Program-made: the position numbers and the translations under genes
Source of the DNA: a virus
DNA: 48,000 nt
Direction: 5' to 3' (one strand)
Virus record (IMG/VR): IMGVR_UViG_3300022916_000026
Span: 1-48,000 of that record
The notes under the pieces: model-generated
Database searches by the model: none
What the model saw: only the letters and a program-made list of their open reading frames with translations
Told to the model about the DNA's origin: nothing
Part shown: piece after piece, positions 1 to 7,778 of the stretch
How positions within the stretch are numbered: the stretch's first letter is position 1
Layout of the letters: the number at the start of each line of letters is the position of its first letter

Positions 1-79
1 TGGTTATGGTGATGGTTTTAGTGTCCATATCCCTCTCCCGGTTCAGGTTCGCTGCCTTGCTGCTGTTTCCCTTGTTCAT
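1..79 (-). CDS. 5' end of an early-type minus-strand gene (partial, runs off left edge)
   Basis: Reading leftward from an ATG at 79, the frame begins MNKGNSSKAANLNRERD and continues past the window edge without a stop. The ATG lies six bases after a strong -10 box, so it could begin a leaderless message. A second in-frame ATG at 28 (MDTKTITIT) has a GGGAGAGGGAT ribosome-binding site and may be the real start. The first codons resemble those of the genes starting at 24746 and 25640 (MNxKxN). The product is unknown. Confidence 0.5.
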   Translation of the reverse strand, partial: MNKGNSSKAANLNRERDMDTKTITIT

Positions 80-130
80 GCCCTAATTATAGCGCCAAAA
101 CTCAACCCGTCAATAGTTTAAGCGCCAAAA
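79..130 (-). promoter_or_regulatory. Minus-strand sigma70-type promoter with twin AGCGCCAAAA sites
   Basis: On the minus strand TTGACG (108-113) is followed after 16 bases by TATAAT (86-91), and the ATG of the leftmost gene starts six bases later. The decamer AGCGCCAAAA occurs at 91-100 and again at 121-130, exactly 30 bp apart. The same core (GGCGC before TATAAT) is found at the promoters near 24754 and 25648, so it probably binds a common regulator. The promoter call rests on near-consensus boxes; regulator binding is inference. Confidence 0.7.
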
Positions 131-141
131 AGTAACATCAA

Positions 142-1140
142 GTGTCGATTTTCGATAAGTTGCCAGACTTATCGACGATCCCCCATCAATGTAAGTCACT
201 GATGGCCGCGATCAAAAACAATGACGATACGATCCACCTCGAAGAGCAAGAAATTCACGAGCTCTCACCCGTCAAGCGCCCTGCCAACCGCCGCCCCAAG
301 CTTTTCCAGAAAACCGGAGATGATCCCATGCCCATGACCCCCGAGCAGAAAAAGATCCTGGCGCCCTACGCCAAGGCCGCCGACGTCTCCGAGGAAGACC
401 TTTTCAAGGCCCTCGAGAAGATGGACGAGGACAAGCAGGAGGCCCTGTTCAAGGCCCTCAAGTCCAAGTCCGCCGAGGCCAAGGCCGCCGAGGAAGGCAA
501 GGAAGAGGCCGACGACAAGGTCGCCGAGATGGAGAAGACCGCCGACGCCAACAAGGCCAAGGTCGAAAAGGCCCTGGAGCTGGTCGCCTCCGACAATGCC
601 GAGGACGCCCTGCCGCTGCTCAACGAGGTCACCGGCAAGAAAGAGATCTTCAAGTCCGAGGATCTGAGCCCGGCCGCCAAGAAGTACTTTGAGAAAATGG
701 AGGCCGACGCCAAGGCCGACCGTGTGCGGATCGAGAAGGCCGAGGCCGAGCTCAAGGCCAACAAGGACGCCGACTCCAAGCGCGTCTGGACCGAGAAGGC
801 CGCCGACCTCAAGGCCCTGCCATCCGCTGAGGGCGTGAAGTCGGGCGACCTGCTCGCCGAGGTGGCCAACAAGGCCGGCGACGAGCTGGCCGGCAAGCTT
901 CACTCCTTCATGAAGACCGCCGACGCCGCCATCCGCGAGGGTGACCTGTACAAGGAGAAGGGCGACAACCGCGACGGCGGGCCTCGCGAGGGCTCCGCCG
1001 AGGCCCTTCTCGAGAAGCGGGCCGCCAACTTCCGCGAGAAGAGCGCCGAGCCCATGAGCTACGCGCAGGCCTACACCGCCTGTCTGCGCGCTGACCCCGA
1101 CCTCGCCCGCCGCGTTCAGGCCGAGCAGGACGCCGAATAA
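142..1140 (+). CDS. Capsid scaffolding protein with XkdF-type N-terminal motif
   Basis: From about residue 63 the protein is almost wholly Ala/Glu/Lys/Asp-rich coiled coil, typical of a scaffold that shapes the procapsid and is then removed. It lies two genes upstream of the major capsid gene. Residues about 39-57 (HELSPVKRPANRRPKLF) resemble the 'SLVDRPANRR' segment that ends XkdF-like protease domains, so the N-terminus looks like a leftover or linker of a protease-scaffold arrangement; the protease itself is at 46786. The GTG at 142 has no clear ribosome-binding site, ATG 202 is an alternative, and in-frame ATG 328 has GGAGA nine bases upstream and could give a shorter scaffold without the motif. 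Confidence 0.75.
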   Translation: MSIFDKLPDLSTIPHQCKSLMAAIKNNDDTIHLEEQEIHELSPVKRPANRRPKLFQKTGDDPMPMTPEQKKILAPYAKAADVSEEDLFKALEKMDEDKQEALFKALKSKSAEAKAAEEGKEEADDKVAEMEKTADANKAKVEKALELVASDNAEDALPLLNEVTGKKEIFKSEDLSPAAKKYFEKMEADAKADRVRIEKAEAELKANKDADSKRVWTEKAADLKALPSAEGVKSGDLLAEVANKAGDELAGKLHSFMKTADAAIREGDLYKEKGDNRDGGPREGSAEALLEKRAANFREKSAEPMSYAQAYTACLRADPDLARRVQAEQDAE

Positions 1141-1164
1141 CCGCCCCCGGGCCAGGAGAATCCA

Positions 1165-1935
1165 ATGAGCGAGCAAATCATCCAGAGCTTCAACGGTAAG
1201 GCCGGGGCCGACCTCTCCAGCTATCAGAATCGTTTCGTCTACATCTCGGGCGTCAAGACCATCGGCCTGTGCACCACCGAGGGCATGAAGGCCGACGCCG
1301 TGCTGCAGGACGAGCCCAGCGCCGCTGGCACCGGCTGCAAGCTGGCCGCCTCCGGGATCGTGTTCGTCCTCTCTGGAGAGGCTGTCACCGCCGGCACCGA
1401 GGTCACCAATGACACCACGGGCCGGGCCATCGTGGCCGGCGCTGGCCAGCCTGTTCACGGCAAGGCCTGGACCACCTGCACCGGCGCCGACGAGTACATC
1501 GTCGTCAAGCTGAGCCTGGCCGGCGCGCTCAAGTACGGCGTGGAATACGCCGCCCCGAGCAACCTGGAGACCGCCGCCTTTGGCGCGGCCGTCGTCAACG
1601 TGTGGGAGGACTACGACCTGATCGCCGCCATCAACACCGCGGCCGTCGGCGCCATCGCCACCGGCCAGCGTGTGGCCCTGCGCGGCGTTCTGGAGATCGT
1701 CAACGCCGACGGCGCCGCGGCCCGCAACTTCCGCTATGCTGACGGCGAGACGCCCGACAACGACGACACCGTCGTCTCCGTCGAGGTTCCCCTCGCGTCC
1801 TCGACCCCGGTTGAGGTTGAGCTTTTCACCGACGCCAGCGGCCAGATCAAGATCGAGTCCGATGACCAGGCCGACCTGACCGCGATCTTCCACATCAAGT
1901 CCTTTCGCTACGTCCACCCGACCGCCTTCGTGTAG
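1165..1935 (+). CDS. Two-domain capsid decoration protein
   Basis: The 256-residue protein follows the scaffold, with a ribosome-binding site (CCAGGAGAATCCA) before ATG 1165. Residues 1-125 look like a DUF2190-type small beta domain seen in phage decoration proteins. The C-terminal half (about 130-256) is a different domain that is clearly similar to the whole next gene product: both have a DLIAAIN/DLLAAVN segment, a RGVLEIVN/HGVWLVN strand, FRYA-G followed by an acidic loop, and an end in F/YRYV. It thus carries a paralogue of its neighbour. It probably binds the outer capsid surface or the threefold axes; that role is inferred from position and family. Confidence 0.65.
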   Translation: MSEQIIQSFNGKAGADLSSYQNRFVYISGVKTIGLCTTEGMKADAVLQDEPSAAGTGCKLAASGIVFVLSGEAVTAGTEVTNDTTGRAIVAGAGQPVHGKAWTTCTGADEYIVVKLSLAGALKYGVEYAAPSNLETAAFGAAVVNVWEDYDLIAAINTAAVGAIATGQRVALRGVLEIVNADGAAARNFRYADGETPDNDDTVVSVEVPLASSTPVEVELFTDASGQIKIESDDQADLTAIFHIKSFRYVHPTAFV

Positions 1936-1946
1936 GGAGCGCTGAT

Positions 1947-2438
1947 ATGATCCTCAAAAAAAGCCTTGCCAGCATCACCACCGAGATCGCCGCTGCCGAT
2001 GCGAACCAGTCGCTCGTGCTCACGGAAAACCTCGAGCTGAAGCGCATGCCTGGCGACATCGTGACCGCCGCGGCGATCCCGGCCGTCAACGCCACCCATG
2101 AGACTTATGATCTCCTGGCCGCCGTCAACGTCGCACTGGCCACCGCCGTCAAGGATCCGATCTCCACCCGGGCCGTTGAGCTCCACGGCGTGTGGCTGGT
2201 GAACAACAACGAGGCCGTGGCGCACGAGTTCCGCTATGCCAACGGCGGAGTGGCCGACGACGACGACTCCGTGATCACCAACACGACCGCCGCCAGCGCC
2301 GCCGTCTACCGCTACCCCGTGATCATGATCACCGACGCCGCGGGCCTGGTGACCTGGGAGGTCGACGACCGCCTCAAGATTGACGGCATCACCTTCCAGC
2401 TCACCGGCTACCGCTACGTCCAGGACGTCGCCGAATAA
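1947..2438 (+). CDS. Capsid decoration-like protein, paralogue of the preceding C-terminal domain
   Basis: A 163-residue protein between the two-domain decoration protein and the capsid gene. Residues about 50-160 match the C-terminal domain of its upstream neighbour (ETYDLLAAVN, VELHGVWLVNNN, FRYANGG, TGYRYVQ), while the first 45 residues are its own. The acidic DDDD loop after FRYANGGVA may bind a cation. Duplication of a decoration domain, one copy fused and one free, is seen directly in the sequence; capsid decoration or stabilisation is inferred from location. ATG 1947 is preceded by AGGGAGC. Confidence 0.6.
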   Translation: MILKKSLASITTEIAAADANQSLVLTENLELKRMPGDIVTAAAIPAVNATHETYDLLAAVNVALATAVKDPISTRAVELHGVWLVNNNEAVAHEFRYANGGVADDDDSVITNTTAASAAVYRYPVIMITDAAGLVTWEVDDRLKIDGITFQLTGYRYVQDVAE

Positions 2439-2445
2439 CCAATGA

Positions 2446-2465
2446 GCCCGGGGGCGACCCCGGGC
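2446..2465 (+). promoter_or_regulatory. Perfect GC hairpin with GCGA (GNRA) loop before the capsid gene
   Basis: GCCCGGGG and CCCCGGGC form a perfect 8-bp stem closed by the tetraloop GCGA. It begins seven bases after the upstream stop and ends 12 bases before the AAGGAG ribosome-binding site of the major capsid gene. No U-tract follows, so it is not a typical terminator; an RNA processing or stability element that raises capsid mRNA is more likely (inference). Confidence 0.55.
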
Positions 2466-2489
2466 GTGTAGTTCAATAAGGAGAGCACC

Positions 2490-3476
2490 ATGCCCCCTCG
2501 CCCCACCCCAGCAGATCGACACTATGACAAGGTGCTTTCCAATGTCGGCCTTGCCTTCTTCCAGAGCAAAGAGAAGTACATCGCAGGAAGGGTCTTCCCC
2601 TCCATTCCGGTCAGCAAGCAGACCGACGCGATCCGCGTGTACTCCGTGGCCGATCTGCTCCGCATCGAGGCCGAAGAGATGGGCGAGGGCACCGCGGCTC
2701 CCCAGGAGACCGGCACCTTTTCGCACATCACCTACGGCTGCAAGAAGTACGGCAAGGGCGATTATCTGACCCCGGCCGACCTGGCCAACGACGACGGCCC
2801 GATCCCGCCCGACCAGATTCTGATCGAGCAGCTGACGCAGGCCAACATGACCAAGATGGAGCGCACCTGGGCCGCGGCCAACATGGCCACCTCCAAGTGG
2901 GACCACGACTGCCAGGGCCAGGCCGCGGGCCCGACCGGCAAGCAGTTCCTGCAGTGGGATAAGGCCAACTCCGATCCCATCCAGGACGTGCTCGACAAAA
3001 AGGACCTGATCCACGACTCCACCGGCTTCGACGCCAACGTCGGCGTTATCGCCCGCGACGCCTTCAACAAGGCGATCAATCACTCCGTGATTCGCGGTCG
3101 CTTCGACTACACCAGCTCCGCGAGCATCACCGCCGAGATGCTGGCTAAGCTGTGGGGCCTCGAGGAGCTGATCGTCGCCTCCGCGATTTACAACGCGGGT
3201 CCCGCTGGCACCCCGAGCTTCACCAAGATCTTCACCAACAACATGCTCCTGGCTCACCGCGCCAAGACTCCGAGCGTGCGCGTTCCCTCCGCTGGCTACA
3301 CCTTCCTGTGGACTGCCCCGACCGGCGCCCCCCAGGGCACCAAGGTCATGGTCCGCCGGATTCCGCGGCCCGAGCTCGGCAACCGCACCGACTACGAGTC
3401 GATCATGTACTGGGATCAGAAGGTAACCGCCGCTTCCCTCGGCGCCTACATGTACGACATGTATAGCAACCTGTAA
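2490..3476 (+). CDS. Major capsid protein
   Basis: The 328-residue protein follows the scaffold and decoration genes and precedes the neck genes, the standard place for the major head protein. It opens with YDKVLSNVGLAFFQSKEKYI and the ...AGRVFPSIPVSKQT... segment typical of a group of HK97-fold phage capsid proteins that lack a long N-terminal delta domain; it ends in MYDMYSNL. It self-assembles into the icosahedral shell around the scaffold. ATG 2490 has AAGGAG upstream. Assignment rests on order, size and the recognisable N-terminal segment; I cannot confirm the exact family without a search. Confidence 0.85.
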   Translation: MPPRPTPADRHYDKVLSNVGLAFFQSKEKYIAGRVFPSIPVSKQTDAIRVYSVADLLRIEAEEMGEGTAAPQETGTFSHITYGCKKYGKGDYLTPADLANDDGPIPPDQILIEQLTQANMTKMERTWAAANMATSKWDHDCQGQAAGPTGKQFLQWDKANSDPIQDVLDKKDLIHDSTGFDANVGVIARDAFNKAINHSVIRGRFDYTSSASITAEMLAKLWGLEELIVASAIYNAGPAGTPSFTKIFTNNMLLAHRAKTPSVRVPSAGYTFLWTAPTGAPQGTKVMVRRIPRPELGNRTDYESIMYWDQKVTAASLGAYMYDMYSNL

Positions 3477-3533
3477 GAAGCAACCCGCCCTCGAGGGGCC
3501 TTCCCCGCCCTCGGGGGCATGGCTGAGGCCCCG

Positions 3534-3944
3534 ATGACCTGGACTTACGACGCCGCTACCAGATCCGACCGCAACCGAGTTCGAGAGAACATCGGCGATA
3601 CGGATACAAGCGATCAGCAGCTTGCCGATGAGATCATTGACGAGAAGCTGACCGACACGGGCAGCGTCAACTCGGCCTCAATCGCCTGCATCAAGCTCCT
3701 GATGGCCAAGTACGTGCGCCTAGTGAGCCAGACCACGGGCCCGATCAGCGTCCAGCACAGTAACCGCCTCGCCGCCTACAAGGAGATGATGGCCCTGCTC
3801 AAGTCCGACGGCCAGTTCGCCGCCGGCTTCTGCGGCGGCATCTCCGTTTCGGACAAGGAGACCCGCGAGGCTGATACGGACACGGTACAGCCGTCCTTCA
3901 CCCGGGGCATGTTCGACAATCCGGCGGCCGGGGCCATTTCATGA
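3534..3944 (+). CDS. Head-tail connector (gp6-like adaptor)
   Basis: The N-terminus, MTWTYDAATRSDRNRVRENIGDT, followed by 'QQLADEIIDEKL', is the usual opening of small helical head-tail adaptors ('...VRxxIGDTD...LxDEEI...'), which attach beneath the portal and close the head. I prefer ATG 3534 (GAGG five bases upstream, homologue-like MTWTY start); ATG 3519 would add five residues. The 3481-3517 spacer after the capsid stop is rich in CCCTCGAGGGG/CCCTCGGGGG repeats and could fold as a hairpin. The gene overlaps the next by four bases (ATGA). Confidence 0.7.
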   Translation: MTWTYDAATRSDRNRVRENIGDTDTSDQQLADEIIDEKLTDTGSVNSASIACIKLLMAKYVRLVSQTTGPISVQHSNRLAAYKEMMALLKSDGQFAAGFCGGISVSDKETREADTDTVQPSFTRGMFDNPAAGAIS

Positions 3945-4447
3945 CGCGCATCAACGGCGAAACGACCGACAAGGACATGGGCCGCGAGAAGCTCCTGCGC
4001 GAGCTTGGGGCCGCCGACGGCGCCACCGTTGACACGGGGATCTTTGACGGGGAGAAGCACCCCGAGAGCCCGGAGTATACCCTTGCCCAGATCCTGGCCG
4101 TGCACGAGTTCGGCACCAAGGACGGTAGAATCCCCGAGCGCTCGACGATCCGGGCCATGCTCCGCAAGAAAGGCAAGGTCTTCGAGCAGAGGTTCGATCA
4201 CTATCTCAAGCTCGTCGCCGAGGGCAAGACCACGATGATCTCAGCCCTGACCGCCTTCGGCGAAGAGACCGCCTCCGAGCTGCGCCGCGAGATCACCGAG
4301 TTGAGAGATCCGCCCCTGGCTGCCTCCACGATCAAGAAGACAGGCCGATCCAACCCGCTGGTTCACACCGGCGTGATGCGCAACAAGGTGCACTCGCAGA
4401 TCACAGTCGGCCTGCGCAAGAAGAAAGCGGGGCAGGTGTCCGTGTGA
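3941..4447 (+). CDS. Virion morphogenesis / tail-completion protein
   Basis: 168 residues with the pattern of Mu gpG-like 'virion morphogenesis' and HK97 gp10-like neck proteins: an early loop, 'LAQILAVHEFGTKDGRIPERSTIRAML' with the characteristic HEFG...IPxRxxxR motif (about residues 50-75), then a long helix and a final 'TGVMRNKVHSQI' strand. Such proteins sit at the head-tail joint or cap the tail tube. Start overlaps the upstream stop (ATGA), and the end overlaps the next gene (GTGA), indicating translational coupling within the neck operon. Confidence 0.75.
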   Translation: MTRINGETTDKDMGREKLLRELGAADGATVDTGIFDGEKHPESPEYTLAQILAVHEFGTKDGRIPERSTIRAMLRKKGKVFEQRFDHYLKLVAEGKTTMISALTAFGEETASELRREITELRDPPLAASTIKKTGRSNPLVHTGVMRNKVHSQITVGLRKKKAGQVSV

Positions 4448-4827
4448 GCTCCTCTGCTATCCAGGTCACCGCGCCCGAGTTTCTCAGCCTGACCGTGACG
4501 CGCGCCACCGCCAAGGACACCTATCCCGACGGCGACGGCGCGACCGGTGCCTCTGCGCCTGTCACCGTGCGCGGGTCCATGACGCCGGCCACCGCCAACG
4601 ATATGAAGCGGCTCGATGACGCCTTTCACACCTCAGAGGCCATGCGGATCATTGCCGTCGACGAGCTGCGCACCGGCAACGATCTGACAGGCTTCGCCGC
4701 CGACCTGGTCGCCTACGACTCCGAGCTATGGGAGGTCCACAGCTGCAAGCGCTGGCCCTGCTACGCGGGCGGTCAGCAGCACTGGGACGCCGTCGCCGTG
4801 CGCATTGACCGGCAGGGGCCGAGCTAA
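4444..4827 (+). CDS. Neck / head-tail joining protein
   Basis: A 127-residue protein with a GTG start overlapping the upstream stop. It contains a beta-rich 'SLTVTRATAKDTYPDGDG...VTVRGSMTPATANDMKRLDD' core and a C-terminal 'LWEVHSCKRWPCYAGGQQHWDAVAVRID' stretch, resembling the phage stopper/joining proteins found between the adaptor and the tail terminator. No enzymatic motif is visible. Its role is inferred from place in the adaptor-stopper-terminator order and general size. Confidence 0.55.
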   Translation: MSSSAIQVTAPEFLSLTVTRATAKDTYPDGDGATGASAPVTVRGSMTPATANDMKRLDDAFHTSEAMRIIAVDELRTGNDLTGFAADLVAYDSELWEVHSCKRWPCYAGGQQHWDAVAVRIDRQGPS

Positions 4828-5390
4828 TGGCCTTCGTTACCACGACCGTCCACAAGGCCGCGATCCGGGCCTGGCTCGTCTCTGAGTGGGAATCCGATGT
4901 TCCTGTGATCTTCGATAAGCAGGGCCGCCGCCCGCCCGCGTCGCCTTACTGCACCGTCAACCTCGACGGCCCGCGCACCCTTGGCGGTGAGCACCGCGGA
5001 GCGATCACGGACAACGGGATCGACCTCGCCGATCCCAACACCGCAGATCAGGCCGTGGCCCTGCACCAAAGGATCGACGCCTCGATCAATATCTACGGCC
5101 CGGACGCCATGGACAGGGCCCGCGGCGCCGTCGAGGCCCTCGGCAAGACGCAGGTTAAAGACAACCTCCGGAGCGCCGGCCTGGCGCCGCCCCATGAGCG
5201 ACCCGATCCGCGCAACCTGTCCGCGCTGGTCAAGACCGCCTTTGAAGAGCGGGCGCAGTTCGATGTTTCCTTCGGCTTTGGCGCCGTCTTCACCGATTCA
5301 TTCCCCTTGATCGAGACTTTCGAGGGGGAGGTAACCCTGTACAAGCCCGACGGCACCGTGCGTTCCGTCTCCAGCTTCGAGGCCCCATAA
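4827..5390 (+). CDS. Neck/tail terminator protein (gp12-like)
   Basis: 187 residues starting at a TAATG overlap. The segment AIRAWLVSEWESDVPVIFDKQ...PYCTVNLDGPR, then a QRIDASINIYGPDAMDRARG alpha/beta region, is the signature of the phage neck terminator family (gp12-like, LIC_12616-type), which caps the tail tube and contacts the head neck. Located directly before the sheath gene, as in many contractile-tail phages. Family recognition is from memory of the pattern, not from a search. Confidence 0.7.
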   Translation: MAFVTTTVHKAAIRAWLVSEWESDVPVIFDKQGRRPPASPYCTVNLDGPRTLGGEHRGAITDNGIDLADPNTADQAVALHQRIDASINIYGPDAMDRARGAVEALGKTQVKDNLRSAGLAPPHERPDPRNLSALVKTAFEERAQFDVSFGFGAVFTDSFPLIETFEGEVTLYKPDGTVRSVSSFEAP

Positions 5391-5400
5391 GGAGATCACC

Positions 5401-6783
5401 ATGTCAGAACGACCCCTCGGCGACATCGTCAACGTACTCATCACCAGGGCCTCCAAGGGCATTAGCCGCGAAGGGTTCGGCCTGGCCGCGCTCGTCGCGA
5501 CCTTGCCCAAGACCGTTACGCGCGAGACCACGCTCACCAAGTCGGCATGGGCGACCACCCTGTCGGGCCTGGGCATCACCTCGGCGTCCACCGGCGACGA
5601 CCTGGCCCTGTACAACGCGACGCAGGACCATTTCTCCCAGGAGCCCAGCCCCAACACGGCTTACCTGATCCTCAACCTGGCCACTCGTCAGGACATCACG
5701 ATCACGGCCTACGACGTGTTGACCACCTACACGATCAACGTGATCGGCGCGGATGGCACCTCGACGCCCTACACCACGATCGCCGCCGGCACCGCCCCCG
5801 CGACCGCGACCGCCCTGGCCGCTGCTGTTGGAGCGCACGCCGAGGTCACCGCCGTGGGCGTGGGTTCCGACGTCCAGATCACCACCGCTGGCGGCCTGTT
5901 CTATGTCACCGGCTCGGTCAACGCCGTTGGCGCTGGCACCATCGACGCCGTGCCGTCCGTGGGCACCTACGAGAACCTCGACACCTCGCTGACCGCCGCC
6001 GCCGCCGTCTCCGACGAGTGGTACGGCCTGATCACCGTGGGCACCTCCGGGCGCCTGCTCGCGCAGCAGACCCTCGTGTCGGCATGGGCCGAGACCAACA
6101 AGAAGCTCTACATCGGCTGTTCCGACGTCGCCAACATCAAAGACACCACCGACGCCGCCGACAGCACCACGATCGCCGCGGTGATCAAGGCTAACGCATA
6201 CAAGCAGTCCTCGTGTTTCTACCATGAGGACGCGGTCACCGAGTACGTTGACGCGGCCCTGCTCGGCCGGTGCCTGCCCCTGTTCCCGGGTACGACCAAC
6301 TGGACGCACAAGGGGCTGTCCAGCGTGACCGCGGGCGACTTCACCGCTACCCAGCGCACGAATCTCGAAGCCAAGCGGTGCCTGTTTTACGAGAGCTTCG
6401 GCGGCTCCGGGCGCACGCAGTCTGGCACCGACGGGCAGAACGGCTACGGCGACTGGATCGACCTGACGCGCCTGAGCAACTGGCTTGAGTCCACCATCAC
6501 GGTCGACCTGGCCAGCCTGCTGGTGACGGTCGAGAAGATCCCATACACGAACCAGGGCGCGCGCATGGTCAAGGGCGTGATCGAGGCCGTCATGCAGGAA
6601 GGCGTCGACAAGGGCGCGATCTCCAATGAGCCGGGCTTCGAGCCGTGGTGCACCGTGCCCGACATCTCCGACGTGGCCACCGCCACCCGGGCCGGGCGCA
6701 CCCTGCCTGACATCAAGTTCGGCTGCTACGCGGCCGCCGCGATCAACCGGCTCAACCCCATCAATGGCACCCTGAGCGTGTAA
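5401..6783 (+). CDS. Tail sheath protein (DUF3383 family)
   Basis: 460 residues beginning PLGDIVNVLITRASKGISREGFGLAAL, the standard DUF3383 opening. The middle (about 110-195) is a Thr/Ala/Val-rich insertion domain on the outer surface, and the C-terminus (NWLESTITVDLASLLV ... RMVKGVIEAVMQEGVDKGAI) is the sheath-handshake region common to contractile sheaths. It polymerises around the tail tube and contracts on infection. AAGGAGATCACC precedes ATG 5401. Followed at once by the tube gene, as expected. Confidence 0.9.
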   Translation: MSERPLGDIVNVLITRASKGISREGFGLAALVATLPKTVTRETTLTKSAWATTLSGLGITSASTGDDLALYNATQDHFSQEPSPNTAYLILNLATRQDITITAYDVLTTYTINVIGADGTSTPYTTIAAGTAPATATALAAAVGAHAEVTAVGVGSDVQITTAGGLFYVTGSVNAVGAGTIDAVPSVGTYENLDTSLTAAAAVSDEWYGLITVGTSGRLLAQQTLVSAWAETNKKLYIGCSDVANIKDTTDAADSTTIAAVIKANAYKQSSCFYHEDAVTEYVDAALLGRCLPLFPGTTNWTHKGLSSVTAGDFTATQRTNLEAKRCLFYESFGGSGRTQSGTDGQNGYGDWIDLTRLSNWLESTITVDLASLLVTVEKIPYTNQGARMVKGVIEAVMQEGVDKGAISNEPGFEPWCTVPDISDVATATRAGRTLPDIKFGCYAAAAINRLNPINGTLSV

Positions 6784-6798
6784 CAGAGGAGAATCACG

Positions 6799-7233
6799 AT
6801 GGCCAACGACGTAAAAACTTACGATGTCTCCGACGCAAACGGGAGCTTTGACGCCCTGGCCTTCACGGGCCTCGCCGAGGGGAGCTTCGGTAAATACGAG
6901 CCGTTCGATACCGAGCCGACCAGGGTGAAGGAGGGCGCCGACAAAGAGGCAGCCTTCATCGTCAACAAGCCCGGCGGCGGCATGTTCCGACTCAAGCTGA
7001 TGTACACCTCTGACGCCAACCGGGTGTTGACCGCCAAGTACTACGCCAAGACCGCCGGCGTCTTCGAGTTCGAGGACAGCCTCGGCAACCGCTGCTTTTC
7101 TCGCCAGGCCATGATCCAGTCCATTCCGCCCGGCCCCGAAGGCGCCGGGGGCGACGGTCCCGAGGATCGGGAGTGGGTCTTCCTGCTCACCAACACCGTA
7201 ATCAAGGCCCCGTCCACCACCACGCCTGTCTAA
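6799..7233 (+). CDS. Tail tube protein
   Basis: 144 residues directly after the sheath. The sequence begins KTYDVSDANGSFDALAFTGLAEG and contains ...ADKEAAFIVNKPGGGMFRLKLM..., a beta-sandwich pattern like DUF3277-type tail tube proteins that stack as hexamers inside the sheath and form the DNA channel. Ribosome-binding site AGAGGAGA lies before ATG 6799. Size and location agree with the family; exact family is moderately certain. Confidence 0.8.
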   Translation: MANDVKTYDVSDANGSFDALAFTGLAEGSFGKYEPFDTEPTRVKEGADKEAAFIVNKPGGGMFRLKLMYTSDANRVLTAKYYAKTAGVFEFEDSLGNRCFSRQAMIQSIPPGPEGAGGDGPEDREWVFLLTNTVIKAPSTTTPV

Positions 7234-7250
7234 ACCAAGGAGGTGCCCCG

Positions 7251-7778
7251 ATGGGGCGCAAGGTTCAAAGTAAGACGCTGACCGTTCGCGATATGGTCTT
7301 CACTGTTACCCCGCTGAGCCCAACCGCGGCCCTGGGTTGCTCCGTGCCGCTTCTCAAGCTCATTGGGGCCCCTGCTGGCGCGCTGTTTGGCTCCGTCGAC
7401 CTGACGGAGGCCAAGGGCGGGGACCGGGGAGCGGCGCTGACTGACGCGCTATCAGCGGGCCTTGGTGGCGCGGTGGCCGCTCTGACCGAGCGGCTCAACG
7501 AGGCCGAGGTGATCTCCCTGGTTCAGCGCCTGCTCGAGGGGTGCACGGTCGAGATGCCGACCGGCGACGGCAAGCTCAGCGTGCTGCAGCTGGCCGGCCC
7601 GCGTGGCGTGTTCGATGAGGTGTTCCGCGGGGACCTATTCTCCATGCTTAAGGTGGTCGGGTTGGCCCTGGAGGTCAACTACCTGGGCCCTTTCGGGGAC
7701 TGGCGGCGCTGGCTCGAGCTGGCGATGAGCTCGATCGACAAAGAAAAAAGCAAGGCCGAAAGCCCGGAAGAAAAGTAG
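7251..7778 (+). CDS. Tail assembly chaperone, zero-frame (G-like) product
   Basis: 175 residues with an ideal AAGGAGGT site before ATG 7251. The protein (VRDMVFTVTPLSPTAALGCS...; ...LQLAGPRGVFDEVFRG...; FGDWRRWLELAMSSIDKEK) fits the phage tail assembly chaperone type (TAC_15-like) that binds the tape measure and recruits tube subunits, and lies between tube and tape measure. The end of the gene has an A6 run (7744-7749); the -1 frame stays open from there to 7978, so a longer G-GT-like fusion is predicted. The zero-frame product ends at TAG 7776. Confidence 0.8.
   Translation: MGRKVQSKTLTVRDMVFTVTPLSPTAALGCSVPLLKLIGAPAGALFGSVDLTEAKGGDRGAALTDALSAGLGGAVAALTERLNEAEVISLVQRLLEGCTVEMPTGDGKLSVLQLAGPRGVFDEVFRGDLFSMLKVVGLALEVNYLGPFGDWRRWLELAMSSIDKEKSKAESPEEK

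Noticed and set aside
265-1917. 550-codon open frame on the minus strand over scaffold and decoration genes
   Set aside because: Low-complexity Gly/Leu/Val translation that mirrors G/C-ending codons of the plus genes; no ribosome-binding site and opposite to the operon. A composition shadow.
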